64,000 bases of DNA from CAZCAQ01 sp964496905. GTDB taxonomy: Bacteria > Patescibacteriota > WWE3 > UBA101185 > UBA10185. Made by a program: the position numbers and the translations under genes. A model generated the notes under the pieces. The model was not told the origin of the DNA, made no database searches, and was given only the letters and a program-made list of their open reading frames with translations. The stretch is taken from positions 1-64,000 of the forward strand of contig CAZCAQ010000006.1 in NCBI GenBank assembly GCA_964496905.1. The letters are read 5' to 3'. The first letter of the stretch is position 1, and every line of letters starts with the position of its first letter. Below, in pieces: positions 51,711-60,395 of this stretch.

Positions 51711-51748
51711 AACGCTCATTCAAGCAATTGAACGGGCGTTTTTCCTTT
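51711..51748 (+). terminator. terminator after the gene at 51491
   Basis: AACGCTCATTCAA (51711-51723) pairs with TTGAACGGGCGTT (51728-51740) with one G-U and one mismatch around a GCAA loop, followed by TTTTCC. Confidence 0.75.
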
Positions 51749-51772
51749 TCCCCTTAAACTTCTCTCTTTCAC

Positions 51773-51790
51773 TGCTATAATAAATTCATG
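51773..51790 (+). promoter_or_regulatory. extended -10 promoter, leaderless start at 51788
   Basis: A consensus TGC-TATAAT (51773-51781), a 6-base spacer AAATTC, then ATG at 51788. This is the cleanest example of the motif in the window. Confidence 0.7.
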
Positions 51791-52714
51791 GAAAATCTGC
51801 CCAAGAAACAAATAGGACTAATAGGTTTGGGCCGAATGGGCGCAGCTTTAGCTCAAAACCTCATTTCTAACTCTTGGGAAGTTGCTGGCCTCGATAAAGA
51901 TCCTCAAAAAACAAAGGAACTTGAGCCAAAAGGCGTTAAGGCATTTTATTCAACTGCCGAACTTGTAAAATATTTGGATAAACCGCGTGTTTTGTGGTTA
52001 ATGGTAAACGCAGGAGAGCCAGTGCAGGAGGTTATGTTTGGTAAGGACGGCCTTATTAACCACTTAGATCCCGGAGACATAGTAATTGACGGTGGAAATT
52101 CATATTTTGAAGATTCAATTGCAGCTTCCTACGTTTTTAACGAAAAAAATATTAGCTTTTTAGATGTTGGCGTTGCAAACGGCCCAGAAGGCGCTCAATT
52201 TGGCGCATGTTTAATGATTGGCGGACAAAGACCTGTGTATAGCCATTTAGAAGAACTCTTTAAAACTTTAAGTGTTGAAAATGGTTACCGATACGTAGGC
52301 AACACGGGATCGGGACATTTTGTAAAAATGGTACACAATGCGGTTGAATACGGATTTGTTCAAGCAATTGCCGAAGGTTTTGATGTACTTAAAAATAACG
52401 GAAGATTCGAATTTAATCTTAAACAAATTGCAGAACTTTATAATAGCGGCTCTTTGCTTGAATCAAAACTTATGGATTGCACCGCAAAGGCGTTTGACGA
52501 ATTTGGAGACGGTCTGGGCGAAATTAAGGGCATAGCTGCTCAATCTGGAGAAGGAAAATGGACGAGTAATTTTGCACGGACCCTGGGAATGGCACTTCCC
52601 GCAATTGAGGCTTCAATAAATGCACGAGAAAAAAGTGCCGAAAAGCCCAATTTTCAAGCAAAAATAGTTATGGCAATTAGAAACGTGTTTGGAGGACATC
52701 CACTTAACCCATGA
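51788..52714 (+). CDS. gnd: 6-phosphogluconate dehydrogenase, short type
   Basis: A 308-residue NAD(P)-binding enzyme: Rossmann motif IGLGRMGAALAQNL, sugar-phosphate motif IDGGNSYFEDS, catalytic segment SGHFVKMVHNAVEYG with the Lys, and a C-terminal helical domain. The length is that of the short (YqeC-like, often NAD-dependent) group instead of the 470-residue Gnd. It oxidatively decarboxylates 6-phosphogluconate to ribulose 5-phosphate. The next gene, glucose-6-phosphate isomerase, overlaps its stop by 4 bases, so the two are coupled. The promoter is leaderless. Confidence 0.92.
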   Translation: MENLPKKQIGLIGLGRMGAALAQNLISNSWEVAGLDKDPQKTKELEPKGVKAFYSTAELVKYLDKPRVLWLMVNAGEPVQEVMFGKDGLINHLDPGDIVIDGGNSYFEDSIAASYVFNEKNISFLDVGVANGPEGAQFGACLMIGGQRPVYSHLEELFKTLSVENGYRYVGNTGSGHFVKMVHNAVEYGFVQAIAEGFDVLKNNGRFEFNLKQIAELYNSGSLLESKLMDCTAKAFDEFGDGLGEIKGIAAQSGEGKWTSNFARTLGMALPAIEASINAREKSAEKPNFQAKIVMAIRNVFGGHPLNP

Positions 52715-53913
52715 AATTTAACTTTGATAAACATAGCTTAGTACGCGCTGAGGAAATTTTGCAACAAGTCGCTCAACTTAAAGACTATGAAAAGCTTTTA
52801 AACAACGTTTTTGCGTCAAAAAAATATAATTTCCCAGAAAGCTTTGTAAAACTACCTTTTGATGAGGCCAATGTAGCTCGCATTTTAAAATTGCGAGAAA
52901 AAGTCATGTCGCCAAACATAAAGTATATAGTTGTTGTTGGAATTGGAGGATCTAACTTAGGAGCTAAGGCAGTTTATGACGCAATGCATGGGTATGCCGA
53001 TGTGGTGGAACCAAATAGATTCCCCAAAATGATTTTTGTCGAGACTCTACAACCCCAATTTACAAAAAAAGTAACGCGATTGTTGCAAAATGAGCAAGCG
53101 CTGCTCATTTTGATTAGCAAAAATGGAAGCACATCGGAAAGTTTGTCTAATTTTCAAATCTTACTAAACACCGCGCCTAAAGCAAAAAACAATGTTGTGG
53201 TTATTACTAACGAATTGTCTAAACTGCTCGAAAAGGCAAAAAAGCAAGGCTATAACACTTTATCTATGCCACAGCTAATTGGAGGTAGATATTCGGTTTT
53301 TACATCTGTAGGGTTGTTCCCTCTGGCCTGTGCAAACATTGATATTATTAATTTTTGCGAAGGTGGTATGAAAGCAATGTCCGATATTGAAGGGGCAGAG
53401 ATTTCCTCAAGCATAATTCACGCGCATTACCGTAACGGGAAAGACGTTTTTGTTAGTTTTTTGTTTGATTCTCGTCTAGAAACTTTTGGCAAATGGCAAA
53501 GACAATTAACGTCAGAAAGCTTGGGAAAAAGGGATTACTGTGGAAACCCGCAGGGTTTAACGCCAGAAATTAGCATTGGAACCACAGATATGCATTCAAT
53601 GCTTCAACTATATTTAAGCGGAAAGACTAATAGGCAGTTTAATTTTATTAAGTCTACGGCAAAAGGCGGAAATGCTATTTCGAGTAAGCATAATACCACC
53701 GATGCACAATTGCTCAATGAAATTTATCACAAAACTAAAACTGTGTTTGTTCAAAAACAAGTGCCTTTTATTGAAACCGAGTTGCAAGGTGTAAACGAAA
53801 CAGAGCTAGGATATTTAATGCAATTCAAAATGCTAGAAACCGCTTTTTTAGCACGTTTCTTAAATGTTAATGCGTTTGATCAACCAAATGTAGATGAGTT
53901 TAAGAAAATATAA
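52711..53913 (+). CDS. pgi: glucose-6-phosphate isomerase
   Basis: A 400-residue phosphoglucose isomerase. The sugar-phosphate isomerase (SIS) motifs are VVGIGGSNLGAKAVYD and LISKNGSTSESLSNF; the catalytic Glu and His lie in the C-terminal half (for example SSKHNTTDAQLLNEI). It interconverts glucose and fructose 6-phosphate. It is shorter than the 450-550 residues of typical Pgi, as in the compact archaeal/bacterial versions. Its ATG overlaps the gnd stop (ATGA), and its stop overlaps the next ATG (TAATG), a tight operon. Confidence 0.93.
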   Translation: MKFNFDKHSLVRAEEILQQVAQLKDYEKLLNNVFASKKYNFPESFVKLPFDEANVARILKLREKVMSPNIKYIVVVGIGGSNLGAKAVYDAMHGYADVVEPNRFPKMIFVETLQPQFTKKVTRLLQNEQALLILISKNGSTSESLSNFQILLNTAPKAKNNVVVITNELSKLLEKAKKQGYNTLSMPQLIGGRYSVFTSVGLFPLACANIDIINFCEGGMKAMSDIEGAEISSSIIHAHYRNGKDVFVSFLFDSRLETFGKWQRQLTSESLGKRDYCGNPQGLTPEISIGTTDMHSMLQLYLSGKTNRQFNFIKSTAKGGNAISSKHNTTDAQLLNEIYHKTKTVFVQKQVPFIETELQGVNETELGYLMQFKMLETAFLARFLNVNAFDQPNVDEFKKI

Positions 53914-54482
53914 TGAAAAAGCTAATCCTTACTCTACTTATTCTTCTTATACTAGTACCAATTATTAAGCTAGATATAACGCAACTACCATGGAAACAGT
54001 ATAACGATGAAGAACTGAAATTTTCTTTTAAATATCCTTATACTTGGATCTTTGAGGAAGTACAAAACCCAACTATAAAGCAAGAAACCGGCGAGAAAAT
54101 TTTCACCTTGACATCACGGAACTATACGGAGGAAAAGAAACTTGCGCAAGACAATAATATGCTTAGGCAAAAGCAAGGCTATTATGTTTTTATAAGCGTC
54201 AAAAAATATCCAGGCACACTAGGTGATGTTGTACTACAAAAACGGGCCCAAAATCCAAATGATAAATATAATTACATTAGGGTGTATTTCAACAAAAACG
54301 AATTTGCGGCGCGTACTTTTTTTGATCAAAGCATAGCCGAATATTACACACTATTAAAACCTAAAGATTCAGAACAACTATTGGTTAATTTCTATTTTGA
54401 CATGGGATTTGAAGAAGAACATAAATTTCAAATTGTAAACAAATTTTTAGAAAGTTTAAAGCCTTACCAAGCGCCCCGTTAA
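53913..54482 (+). CDS. membrane-anchored PsbP-like hypothetical protein
   Basis: A 189-residue protein with an N-terminal signal anchor (LILTLLILLILVPIIKL) and an external domain that begins ELKFSFKYPYTWIFEE. That opening, an F-x-Y-P-x-x-W strand, is typical of the PsbP/DUF1795 fold. Function unknown. It starts on the last base of the pgi stop, so it is co-translated with sugar-metabolism genes, although a secreted product has no evident link to them. Confidence 0.7.
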   Translation: MKKLILTLLILLILVPIIKLDITQLPWKQYNDEELKFSFKYPYTWIFEEVQNPTIKQETGEKIFTLTSRNYTEEKKLAQDNNMLRQKQGYYVFISVKKYPGTLGDVVLQKRAQNPNDKYNYIRVYFNKNEFAARTFFDQSIAEYYTLLKPKDSEQLLVNFYFDMGFEEEHKFQIVNKFLESLKPYQAPR

Positions 54483-54490
54483 GAGCGCTT
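54469..54490. terminator. short hairpin between convergent genes
   Basis: AAGCGC (54469-54474) pairs with GCGCTT (54485-54490). It overlaps the end of the gene at 53913 and precedes the end of rpoD. It may terminate both, but no long U-run is present. Confidence 0.4.
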
Positions 54491-54506
54491 GATAAGTACC
54501 TTCTTG

Positions 54507-55748
54507 CTAAAGATAGTCTCTTAATCTCTTACTTCTTGAAGGATGACGCAGTTTTCTAAGCGCTTTAGCTTCAATCTGCCTAATACGTTCTCGTGTGACG
54601 CCAAACTCTTTACCAACTTCTTCTAAGGTTCTGGATTTTCCATCCCGCAAGCCAAAGCGTAGTTCAAGTACACGACGCTCACGTGGATTTAATGAATCTA
54701 AAACACTTACAATGTGTTCTTTTAGTAACTCATGGCTAGCAGAATCAAAAGGCGACAAAGTAGATTCGTCAGGAATAAATTCCTTAAGACGACTGTCCTC
54801 TTCTTTTCCAACTGTGGTTTCTAGGGATGTTGTTTCTTGAGAGATTTTTTCAATTTCGTTTGCCTTAGTTACGTCAATTCCCATTTCTTTTGCAATTTCT
54901 TCGGCGGTTGGGGTGCGTTCTAATTCTTGTTCCAACTTACGTTGAACCCTTTTATATTTGTTCATGGTTTCAATCATGTGAACAGGAATTCTAATGGTAC
55001 GAGCTTGGTCCGCAATTGCTCTGGTTATAGCTTGTCTAATCCACCAGGTTGCATAGGTTGAGAACTTAAAACCACGTCGCCAATCGAATTTTTCAACAGC
55101 GCGCATAAGCCCAATGTTTCCTTCTTGGATTAAGTCTAAAAAGAAAAGCCCTCGACCCATGTGTTTTTTAGCAATAGAAACAACAAGTCTTAAGTTTGCT
55201 TGAGTGAGTTTTTCGGCGGCAATGTCACACTCTCGTTTTGTGACTGTTTTGGCAAACTCTTTGATTTCTTTAATGGTAGCTTTATCGAGCTCCATTTCTT
55301 TGGATAATTGCAAGTCAGTTGGTGCCTGACCTAATTGCTTAGTCATGCGTGCAATCAGCTCGTGCATTTTTTTGACTTCAGCTTTTCGGGCATAGTCTAT
55401 TTCTTGAGGCCCTGTTAAAAGGTTTACTTTACCAATTTCGCGTAAATACATTCGAACTGGATCTGATAATACCGCTTTGTCCATTGTGAGCTTGGAAATG
55501 TCCAGCTCTTCGGTAAGTTTGAGATCTTCGGCCTCAGCGACGGTTTCAACATCAAATACGTCAACACCCGCATCAATCAGTTTCTCGTAAAGGGAATCTA
55601 ATCTTTCTAGGTTTTCTTCTGCTTCAGGGAAAATTTCAAAAACTTCAGCTTGAGTAACGTATCCGCGTTTTTTGCCTTGAGCGACTAGTTTTTTTAATGA
55701 AAGGTCAAAAGCTTTCTGCTTTTCCTCATCAGTCATTGGTTTGGTCAT
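54507..55748 (-). CDS. rpoD: RNA polymerase primary sigma factor
   Basis: A 413-residue sigma-70 family protein. Present in order are a short region 1.1, region 1.2 (DPVRMYLREIGKVNLLT), region 2 (FLDLIQEGNIGLMRAVEKFD; WRRGFKFSTYATWWIRQAI for -10 melting and recognition), region 3.0 (RIPVHMIETMNK), region 3.2 and region 4.2 (TLEEVGKEFGVTRERIRQIE). The H-x-x-x-E of region 3.0 (HMIE type) is the part that reads the TG of extended -10 promoters, consistent with the many TGn-TAnnnT boxes here. The compact length reflects loss of the non-conserved region. A TATAAT lies about 17 bases before the start codon. Confidence 0.96.
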   Translation of the reverse strand: MTKPMTDEEKQKAFDLSLKKLVAQGKKRGYVTQAEVFEIFPEAEENLERLDSLYEKLIDAGVDVFDVETVAEAEDLKLTEELDISKLTMDKAVLSDPVRMYLREIGKVNLLTGPQEIDYARKAEVKKMHELIARMTKQLGQAPTDLQLSKEMELDKATIKEIKEFAKTVTKRECDIAAEKLTQANLRLVVSIAKKHMGRGLFFLDLIQEGNIGLMRAVEKFDWRRGFKFSTYATWWIRQAITRAIADQARTIRIPVHMIETMNKYKRVQRKLEQELERTPTAEEIAKEMGIDVTKANEIEKISQETTSLETTVGKEEDSRLKEFIPDESTLSPFDSASHELLKEHIVSVLDSLNPRERRVLELRFGLRDGKSRTLEEVGKEFGVTRERIRQIEAKALRKLRHPSRSKRLRDYL

Positions 55749-55789
55749 ATTATGTTATTGCTCTTTAATTATATACGGATGAGTGCCAA

Positions 55790-57580
55790 TCAGGCTAGGC
55801 GTGCAGACAGATCTTTTAATCTGGTCAAAAGATCGTTTAGTTCTTCGGTGTCTTTGTGCTTTTCAGCATCTTTAATTTTTCTGGTAACTTCTTTAAGCTC
55901 AAGCTTAATAGCCTGTTGTTTAAGCCTTTTAAAAGTTTTTTCCAGTTCTAGTAAAAAAAGGTTTTCGTCTTCTTCGGCTTTGCCTATATCAATAAGATAT
56001 ATCTTTTGAATAATTCCAGCGGTACTCTCGTCAAAACGAGCAAGGAAGGATTTTATATCCATTTTCCTTTTGCGACCGGTTAGATACTCTTTTAGGTCTA
56101 TAAATATTTTTTGCAAAACTTCCGAATTAAAGTCTTTTTTTCCCAGTTTATGTGTTACGGCCTGCGCAGTGCCCAGCGGTGCTTTAAGTAAAAGCGCCAG
56201 CATGTATTCCTCTAACGGGAATTGTTTATTTGTATCATAATCAGGTTTGTTGTCAATGGGTTGAGGAGAGTGCGAATTGAAGGGCACAGGGCTTTGTGGC
56301 TCTTGTGGCGCCTTTAAACCCTCAATCACTGCCTCCTCATTTAGGTCCAACATTTCAGCAAGGGTCTTGACATTTGAGTCCCTTACGACTGGATCATTTA
56401 TTTTGGTTAAGAAGGGTGCAACTTCCTGAATTATCTGCTTTTTGCCCAAATATGAAGAACGATCGTGCTTTGAAATAGCCGATTTTATTACAAAATCGTA
56501 AAACGGAACGGGATTACTTAGCATGTCTTTTGCTTTTTCAGGATCAGCATTGAGCATTTGATCTAAATCTGAGTATTTTGAAGGAATCGGCGCAACCATA
56601 ACATTAAAGTCTTGAGCCTCAGCTAAAGAGATTCCACGGTGGATTGCAGAAACACCAGCAGAATCGGAATCATAACAAAAGGTCAAATCCTTTGAATACC
56701 GCCCTAAAATAGTTAGCTGCCCTGCAGTTAATGAAGTACCTGAAGATGCAACAATGTTTTTAATCCCATGCTTGTAGGCGGTAATTACATCCATTTGGCC
56801 TTCAACCATTACAGCACCCTGCTTTTTTATTTGAAGCTTAGATTGATTTAACCCGAACAAAAAGGTGCTTTTATTAAAAACCTGCGTACTAGCTGTATTT
56901 ACATATTTTGGTTGCTCGTCAAATATTGTACGCCCATTAAATCCTAAAACTTTCCCGTCAATTCCCGTAAAGGGAAACATGACTCGTCCGCGAAAACGAT
57001 CAATATAACCTGTGCCACTAGATTTTTTAATTATTACGCCAGCATCAAGCATGTCGTTTGCTGCAAATTTTTTTTTGGAAAGAAAGCTAAAAAGTAAATC
57101 CCATGTTTTTGGTGCATATCCAAGCATAAATTCATCAATTACTTCATTGCTTAGTTTTCGTTGCTCTTTAAGGTATTTTAACCCTGGGGCACCTAACTGA
57201 TGCTTGATTAACAAAAAATTGTAAAACTTTGCACTAACATAGTTAATTTCATAAATAACAGAACGGTGATCGGATTGTTCAGAAGAATAGCCACCTCTTT
57301 TTACTTCAACACCCGCAATTTCCCCAAGTCGTTCTAAAGATGTACCAAAATCCACGCCTTCAACTTTTTGAAAAAAGGTAAATATGTCGCCGCCTTCACC
57401 ACATCCAAAACATTTGTAAATTTGGAGTTCGGGAGAAACCATAAATGAGGGAGTATTTTCGGCATGAAAAGGACAAACGCCTTTGTAATTATTTCCGGAT
57501 TTTTTCAAGTCGACGTAACGTCCAACTAAATCTACAATGCTGATTTTTTGTTTTATTTCGTTTACGGTATCAGGGGACAT
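55790..57580 (-). CDS. dnaG: DNA primase
   Basis: A 596-residue bacterial primase. The N-terminal CHC2 zinc finger has C36, H39, C57 and C60 (VCPFHAENTPSF, YKCFGCGEGGD). The catalytic core begins near residue 130 with FLLGYAPKTWDLL-type sequence, and the TOPRIM domain shows VMVEGQMDVITAYKHG and TFCYDSDSAGVSA. A C-terminal helicase-interacting region follows. It makes RNA primers at the fork. It lies just upstream of rpoD on the same strand (41 bases), the classic dnaG-rpoD pair. Its promoter has a TGT-TATAAA box 8 bases from the ATG. Confidence 0.96.
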   Translation of the reverse strand: MSPDTVNEIKQKISIVDLVGRYVDLKKSGNNYKGVCPFHAENTPSFMVSPELQIYKCFGCGEGGDIFTFFQKVEGVDFGTSLERLGEIAGVEVKRGGYSSEQSDHRSVIYEINYVSAKFYNFLLIKHQLGAPGLKYLKEQRKLSNEVIDEFMLGYAPKTWDLLFSFLSKKKFAANDMLDAGVIIKKSSGTGYIDRFRGRVMFPFTGIDGKVLGFNGRTIFDEQPKYVNTASTQVFNKSTFLFGLNQSKLQIKKQGAVMVEGQMDVITAYKHGIKNIVASSGTSLTAGQLTILGRYSKDLTFCYDSDSAGVSAIHRGISLAEAQDFNVMVAPIPSKYSDLDQMLNADPEKAKDMLSNPVPFYDFVIKSAISKHDRSSYLGKKQIIQEVAPFLTKINDPVVRDSNVKTLAEMLDLNEEAVIEGLKAPQEPQSPVPFNSHSPQPIDNKPDYDTNKQFPLEEYMLALLLKAPLGTAQAVTHKLGKKDFNSEVLQKIFIDLKEYLTGRKRKMDIKSFLARFDESTAGIIQKIYLIDIGKAEEDENLFLLELEKTFKRLKQQAIKLELKEVTRKIKDAEKHKDTEELNDLLTRLKDLSARLA

Positions 57581-57625
57581 CTGTTGTGTTTATAACACTA
57601 TTTGTATATTTATAACAGTAAATAA

Positions 57626-57651
57626 AAAGACCCTCAATTATGAGGGTCTTT
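57626..57651. terminator. bidirectional terminator near dnaG
   Basis: AAAGACCCTC (57626-57635) and GAGGGTCTTT (57642-57651) form a 10-bp stem. The A- and T-rich ends give U-runs on both strands. It most likely ends the reverse-strand gene at 57674. Confidence 0.85.
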
Positions 57652-57673
57652 AGTATTTGCTAAACTAAGTATT

Positions 57674-58612
57674 TTAACGAGTCCAAAATCTTAAGTAAGG
57701 TTCACCATAAGAATCGTAACCTTCAACCCCATATATCGAAACTTGGGAAAGTTCAGGCAGGGTAATTGGCGAATAATAAGGTGGTATAGATTGATAAAGG
57801 CCTTGTGCAAAATCTGAGAAAAACCAAACAGTATCGCTATTTACCAACACACCTTTTACTTTGGAACAAAAGCCATCATTCTCAGCCAATCTCCAGGCAG
57901 AACCATTAGGTGTTGAGGGAATGTGTTCCTGTTTGGTACCCGCCAATGTGCAAACTTCTAGATCGGAGGAGCTAGCCTTTAAAGCGTCTCCAATGTGTTT
58001 GTTAAAATCTATTATTAGCACCCCTTTTTTAACGGCAACTGTATAGTTTGGATCGATCATCTGTGACTTCGTTATCGCATGCACTATGTTTGTCTCACTA
58101 TCTCTGATAGACAAAATAGGACGGGCACGCATTGCATCTTCTAGATAGACATCAACAGGGCCAGCCAATGTGCCTTTATTCTTTACAACTAAATAATATT
58201 TACCACTATAGTTACCCCCATTAGCAGCATATATATCCATTACCGATTGAGCAGTTCTAAGTAATCTACCATTTTTATCATAAAGGGAAGTTGTTAAAGC
58301 ATCACTATTAAAAGCACCTACCTCCTTAAAACCAAGTTCTAAAACCTGACCAGGAACTGCAGTAAACACATAACCTTTTGGTAAAAATCCAGAACCAGAC
58401 TTCGCAAAAGATTCATTGCGTATGGTTTGCATCACTTTGATTTGGGTGTATTTAATTTGAGGTACTCCTGGAGGTAGCGCTGTTGCCTCGCCAAGAACGT
58501 TAGAAGGAGAATGCTGTAGCGTACGATAAGCCATCGCACCTCCGCCAACAACTAAAAGACCAGCTAAAATAAATAGACCTAATTGTGGGTTAATAAATCC
58601 TTTATTTTTCAT
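57674..58612 (-). CDS. secreted or anchored hypothetical protein, 312 aa
   Basis: An N-terminal anchor (LGLFILAGLLVVGGGAMAY, about residues 11-30) and an external part of about 280 residues. The first half looks like a beta-sandwich (VLELGFKEVGAFNSDALTTS, YSGKYYLVVKNKGTLAGPVD), similar in outline to pre-peptidase C-terminal or carbohydrate-binding modules. The C-terminal half contains VCTLAGTKQEHIPS and a Cys pair. No family is firm. It is followed by the bidirectional terminator and lies downstream of the tRNA-Arg gene on the same strand. Confidence 0.7.
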   Translation of the reverse strand: MKNKGFINPQLGLFILAGLLVVGGGAMAYRTLQHSPSNVLGEATALPPGVPQIKYTQIKVMQTIRNESFAKSGSGFLPKGYVFTAVPGQVLELGFKEVGAFNSDALTTSLYDKNGRLLRTAQSVMDIYAANGGNYSGKYYLVVKNKGTLAGPVDVYLEDAMRARPILSIRDSETNIVHAITKSQMIDPNYTVAVKKGVLIIDFNKHIGDALKASSSDLEVCTLAGTKQEHIPSTPNGSAWRLAENDGFCSKVKGVLVNSDTVWFFSDFAQGLYQSIPPYYSPITLPELSQVSIYGVEGYDSYGEPYLRFWTR

Positions 58613-58661
58613 AATTCAAGTTTGGGGCTATTTTATCGATGCGTCAAGAGATTAATTTAAT

Positions 58662-58737
58662 TGGCGTGCCCGGAGGGATTTGAACCCCCGACTTCAGCGT
58701 CCGCAACGCTGCGCTCTATCCCCTGAGCTACGGGCAC
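58662..58737 (-). tRNA. tRNA-Arg (anticodon GCG), CCA encoded
   Basis: A full 76-base cloverleaf on the reverse strand. The acceptor stem GTGCCCG/CGGGCAC is perfect, the D-stem is GCTC/GAGC, the anticodon stem CAGCG/CGCTG encloses the loop TTGCGGA, and the T-arm has TTCAAAT. The discriminator G is followed by an encoded CCA. The anticodon GCG reads CGC and CGU directly; most bacteria use ACG, with inosine made by TadA. Confidence 0.93.
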
Positions 58738-58793
58738 TTAAAACTTATACCGGGCAAAAGCAAGAGAAGTATATCACGCCACACAGGCGGTCT

Positions 58794-59432
58794 TTATTCA
58801 TTAACCATAAATCGATTCACAAAATTTTTGTAAACCTTATCCGAAAAATCTTCGGGAGGAACTTCCAAAAAAGGCAAATATTCATTAAATGCGCTTTTAA
58901 CCTGATCTGACATGTCAAATGTAGCAAAAACAAAAAGGCGCGACAAAACACTTCCATTTAAATCAAGGCTAAAAAGTACCATTTCTTCCTTTGGTTGCAT
59001 AAAAAAGTATCTAAACTGATTCCAAGGAAAAAACTGACCATCATACTCAAACCCAAGATTCGTTATTTTATAGTGAACAATAGTTGCAGGCATTGCATTA
59101 AGAACATAATAAATAAAGAACAAAACAAGGATAGCCACAATTACTACAAATTCTTGCATTAGCAACAAACCTAGCAAAAAAACAAAACCAATTATTGTTG
59201 CTGCACGCATAAATTTTTCATTCTTTTTTGCAGAAGGCATTTTTGAAGGTCCGTCCCATTCAAGCAGGTCTTGCTTTTTAAAGGTGTCAGGTTGCGGTGC
59301 TAAAGGATCTTGGGCTGGAATGGGGTTTTTTGCAGGTAGAATTTTTTCATCAGGAGATGGCTGATACTTAGATTCAGGCATGCTCAACATGTTTTTTGGT
59401 TTAAATGCGTTTTTTATTCCTTCAAAGGCCAT
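58794..59432 (-). CDS. hypothetical membrane protein, 212 aa
   Basis: A Pro/Lys-rich cytoplasmic N-terminus of about 70 residues, two adjacent membrane helices (about residues 77-117, IIGFVFLLGLLLMQEFVVIV and then ILVLFFIYYVLNA), then a C-terminal soluble domain (HYKITNLGFEYDGQFFPWNQ) that resembles a PH-like/YdbT-type domain by its strand pattern. Function unknown. It lies between two tRNA genes on the same strand and starts 12 bases after the tRNA-Ser 3' end, so it could be read from the tRNA promoter. Confidence 0.72.
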   Translation of the reverse strand: MAFEGIKNAFKPKNMLSMPESKYQPSPDEKILPAKNPIPAQDPLAPQPDTFKKQDLLEWDGPSKMPSAKKNEKFMRAATIIGFVFLLGLLLMQEFVVIVAILVLFFIYYVLNAMPATIVHYKITNLGFEYDGQFFPWNQFRYFFMQPKEEMVLFSLDLNGSVLSRLFVFATFDMSDQVKSAFNEYLPFLEVPPEDFSDKVYKNFVNRFMVNE

Positions 59433-59443
59433 AGTTGCTTTTC

Positions 59444-59530
59444 TGGCGGAGGGTACAGGACTCGAACCTGTGGACGGGTTTATTCGTCACGGATTAGCAA
59501 TCCGCTGCATTACCACTCTGCCAACCCTCC
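59444..59530 (-). tRNA. tRNA-Ser (anticodon GCT), CCA encoded
   Basis: An 87-base class II tRNA on the reverse strand. The acceptor stem GGAGGGT/ACCCTCC is perfect, the anticodon loop is TTGCTAA with anticodon GCU for AGC/AGU codons, and a long variable arm (GACG/CGTC around eight bases) is present as required for serine. CCA is encoded. The forward reading frame drawn over it is spurious. Confidence 0.95.
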
Positions 59531-59555
59531 AATACTACGGTGGGCACTGCAGTCA

Positions 59556-60242
59556 TTATATTACCTTTTTGGCGAGCGCGAAACAATCAACTTGCTTAGC
59601 GCCTGCTGCAAGCAATGTATTGGCCGCTGAAATAAAGGTGCTTCCTGTCGTACATATATCATCCACAAGCAGTATTTGTCTATTTTGAATAGACTTTTGG
59701 TCTTTTACCGAAAACGCATCTTTAAGGTTTTCGACACGTTCCCCACGTGAAAGTTTAGCCTGGGCCTGTGTAGCCTTTGTACGAACTAGTATGTTTGTGG
59801 CTAACTGCAGGCCAAACTCTTTACTAACTTCCTTTGCAATAACTTCGCTCTGGTTAAAGCCTCTTTCCCGCAAACGCTGGACTGATAGCGGGATGGGCAC
59901 TACTAGCTGCTCGCTATAACCTACTCCACATTTAGACGCATACACAGCACCTGTGCTGGCAAGCTTTTTAAGTGCATAAAACTCCTTTTGGTTGTATTTA
60001 GATACTCTAATGACATTACGAACAATATCTTTATATATAAACGAACAAAAAAGCGAGGTTGGATTGTGCAGCAAGTCACACAAATCATGGGTATTTCCGT
60101 TGGAAGAGGGCTTATCGCACACTAAGCAAGACTCCTCTGCTACAACGTAACATTTGGCTAGGCATTTTCGGCATAAACCAACGCCATATGAACCACAAAC
60201 GGAGCAATGGGGCACGAATAATGTTTTAATTAGTTTTTCCAT
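59556..60242 (-). CDS. comF: ComF family protein, phosphoribosyltransferase-like
   Basis: A 228-residue protein. The N-terminal zinc-binding part has two Cys pairs (HCSVCGSYG, LCRKCLAKC) and a third (SCLVCDKP), followed by a phosphoribosyltransferase domain with the PRPP-loop ILLVDDICTTGSTFISA. ComF members act in natural DNA uptake in competent bacteria. It lies just upstream of the tRNA-Ser gene on the same strand, 26 bases apart. No other competence gene is in the window. Confidence 0.92.
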   Translation of the reverse strand: MEKLIKTLFVPHCSVCGSYGVGLCRKCLAKCYVVAEESCLVCDKPSSNGNTHDLCDLLHNPTSLFCSFIYKDIVRNVIRVSKYNQKEFYALKKLASTGAVYASKCGVGYSEQLVVPIPLSVQRLRERGFNQSEVIAKEVSKEFGLQLATNILVRTKATQAQAKLSRGERVENLKDAFSVKDQKSIQNRQILLVDDICTTGSTFISAANTLLAAGAKQVDCFALAKKVI

Positions 60243-60380
60243 AGTTTATCCACAAGGCTTTATTGGCTGTAACTGCAGTCTTTAGCGATGTGTAGACTCA
60301 TAGTAGCACTGCAATACTTCCCATAGTATAGTTTGATGTCCATTATGACTGGAACTTATGTACTTTTGTATGCATGGCGA

Positions 60381-60395
60381 TACAATTAACCTATG
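60381..60395 (+). promoter_or_regulatory. -10 box, leaderless start at 60393
   Basis: TACAAT (60381-60386), a 6-base spacer TAACCT, then ATG at 60393. Confidence 0.6.

Noticed and set aside
59380..59688. Forward frame of 102 codons
   Set aside because: It runs through the tRNA-Ser gene and antisense to comF.
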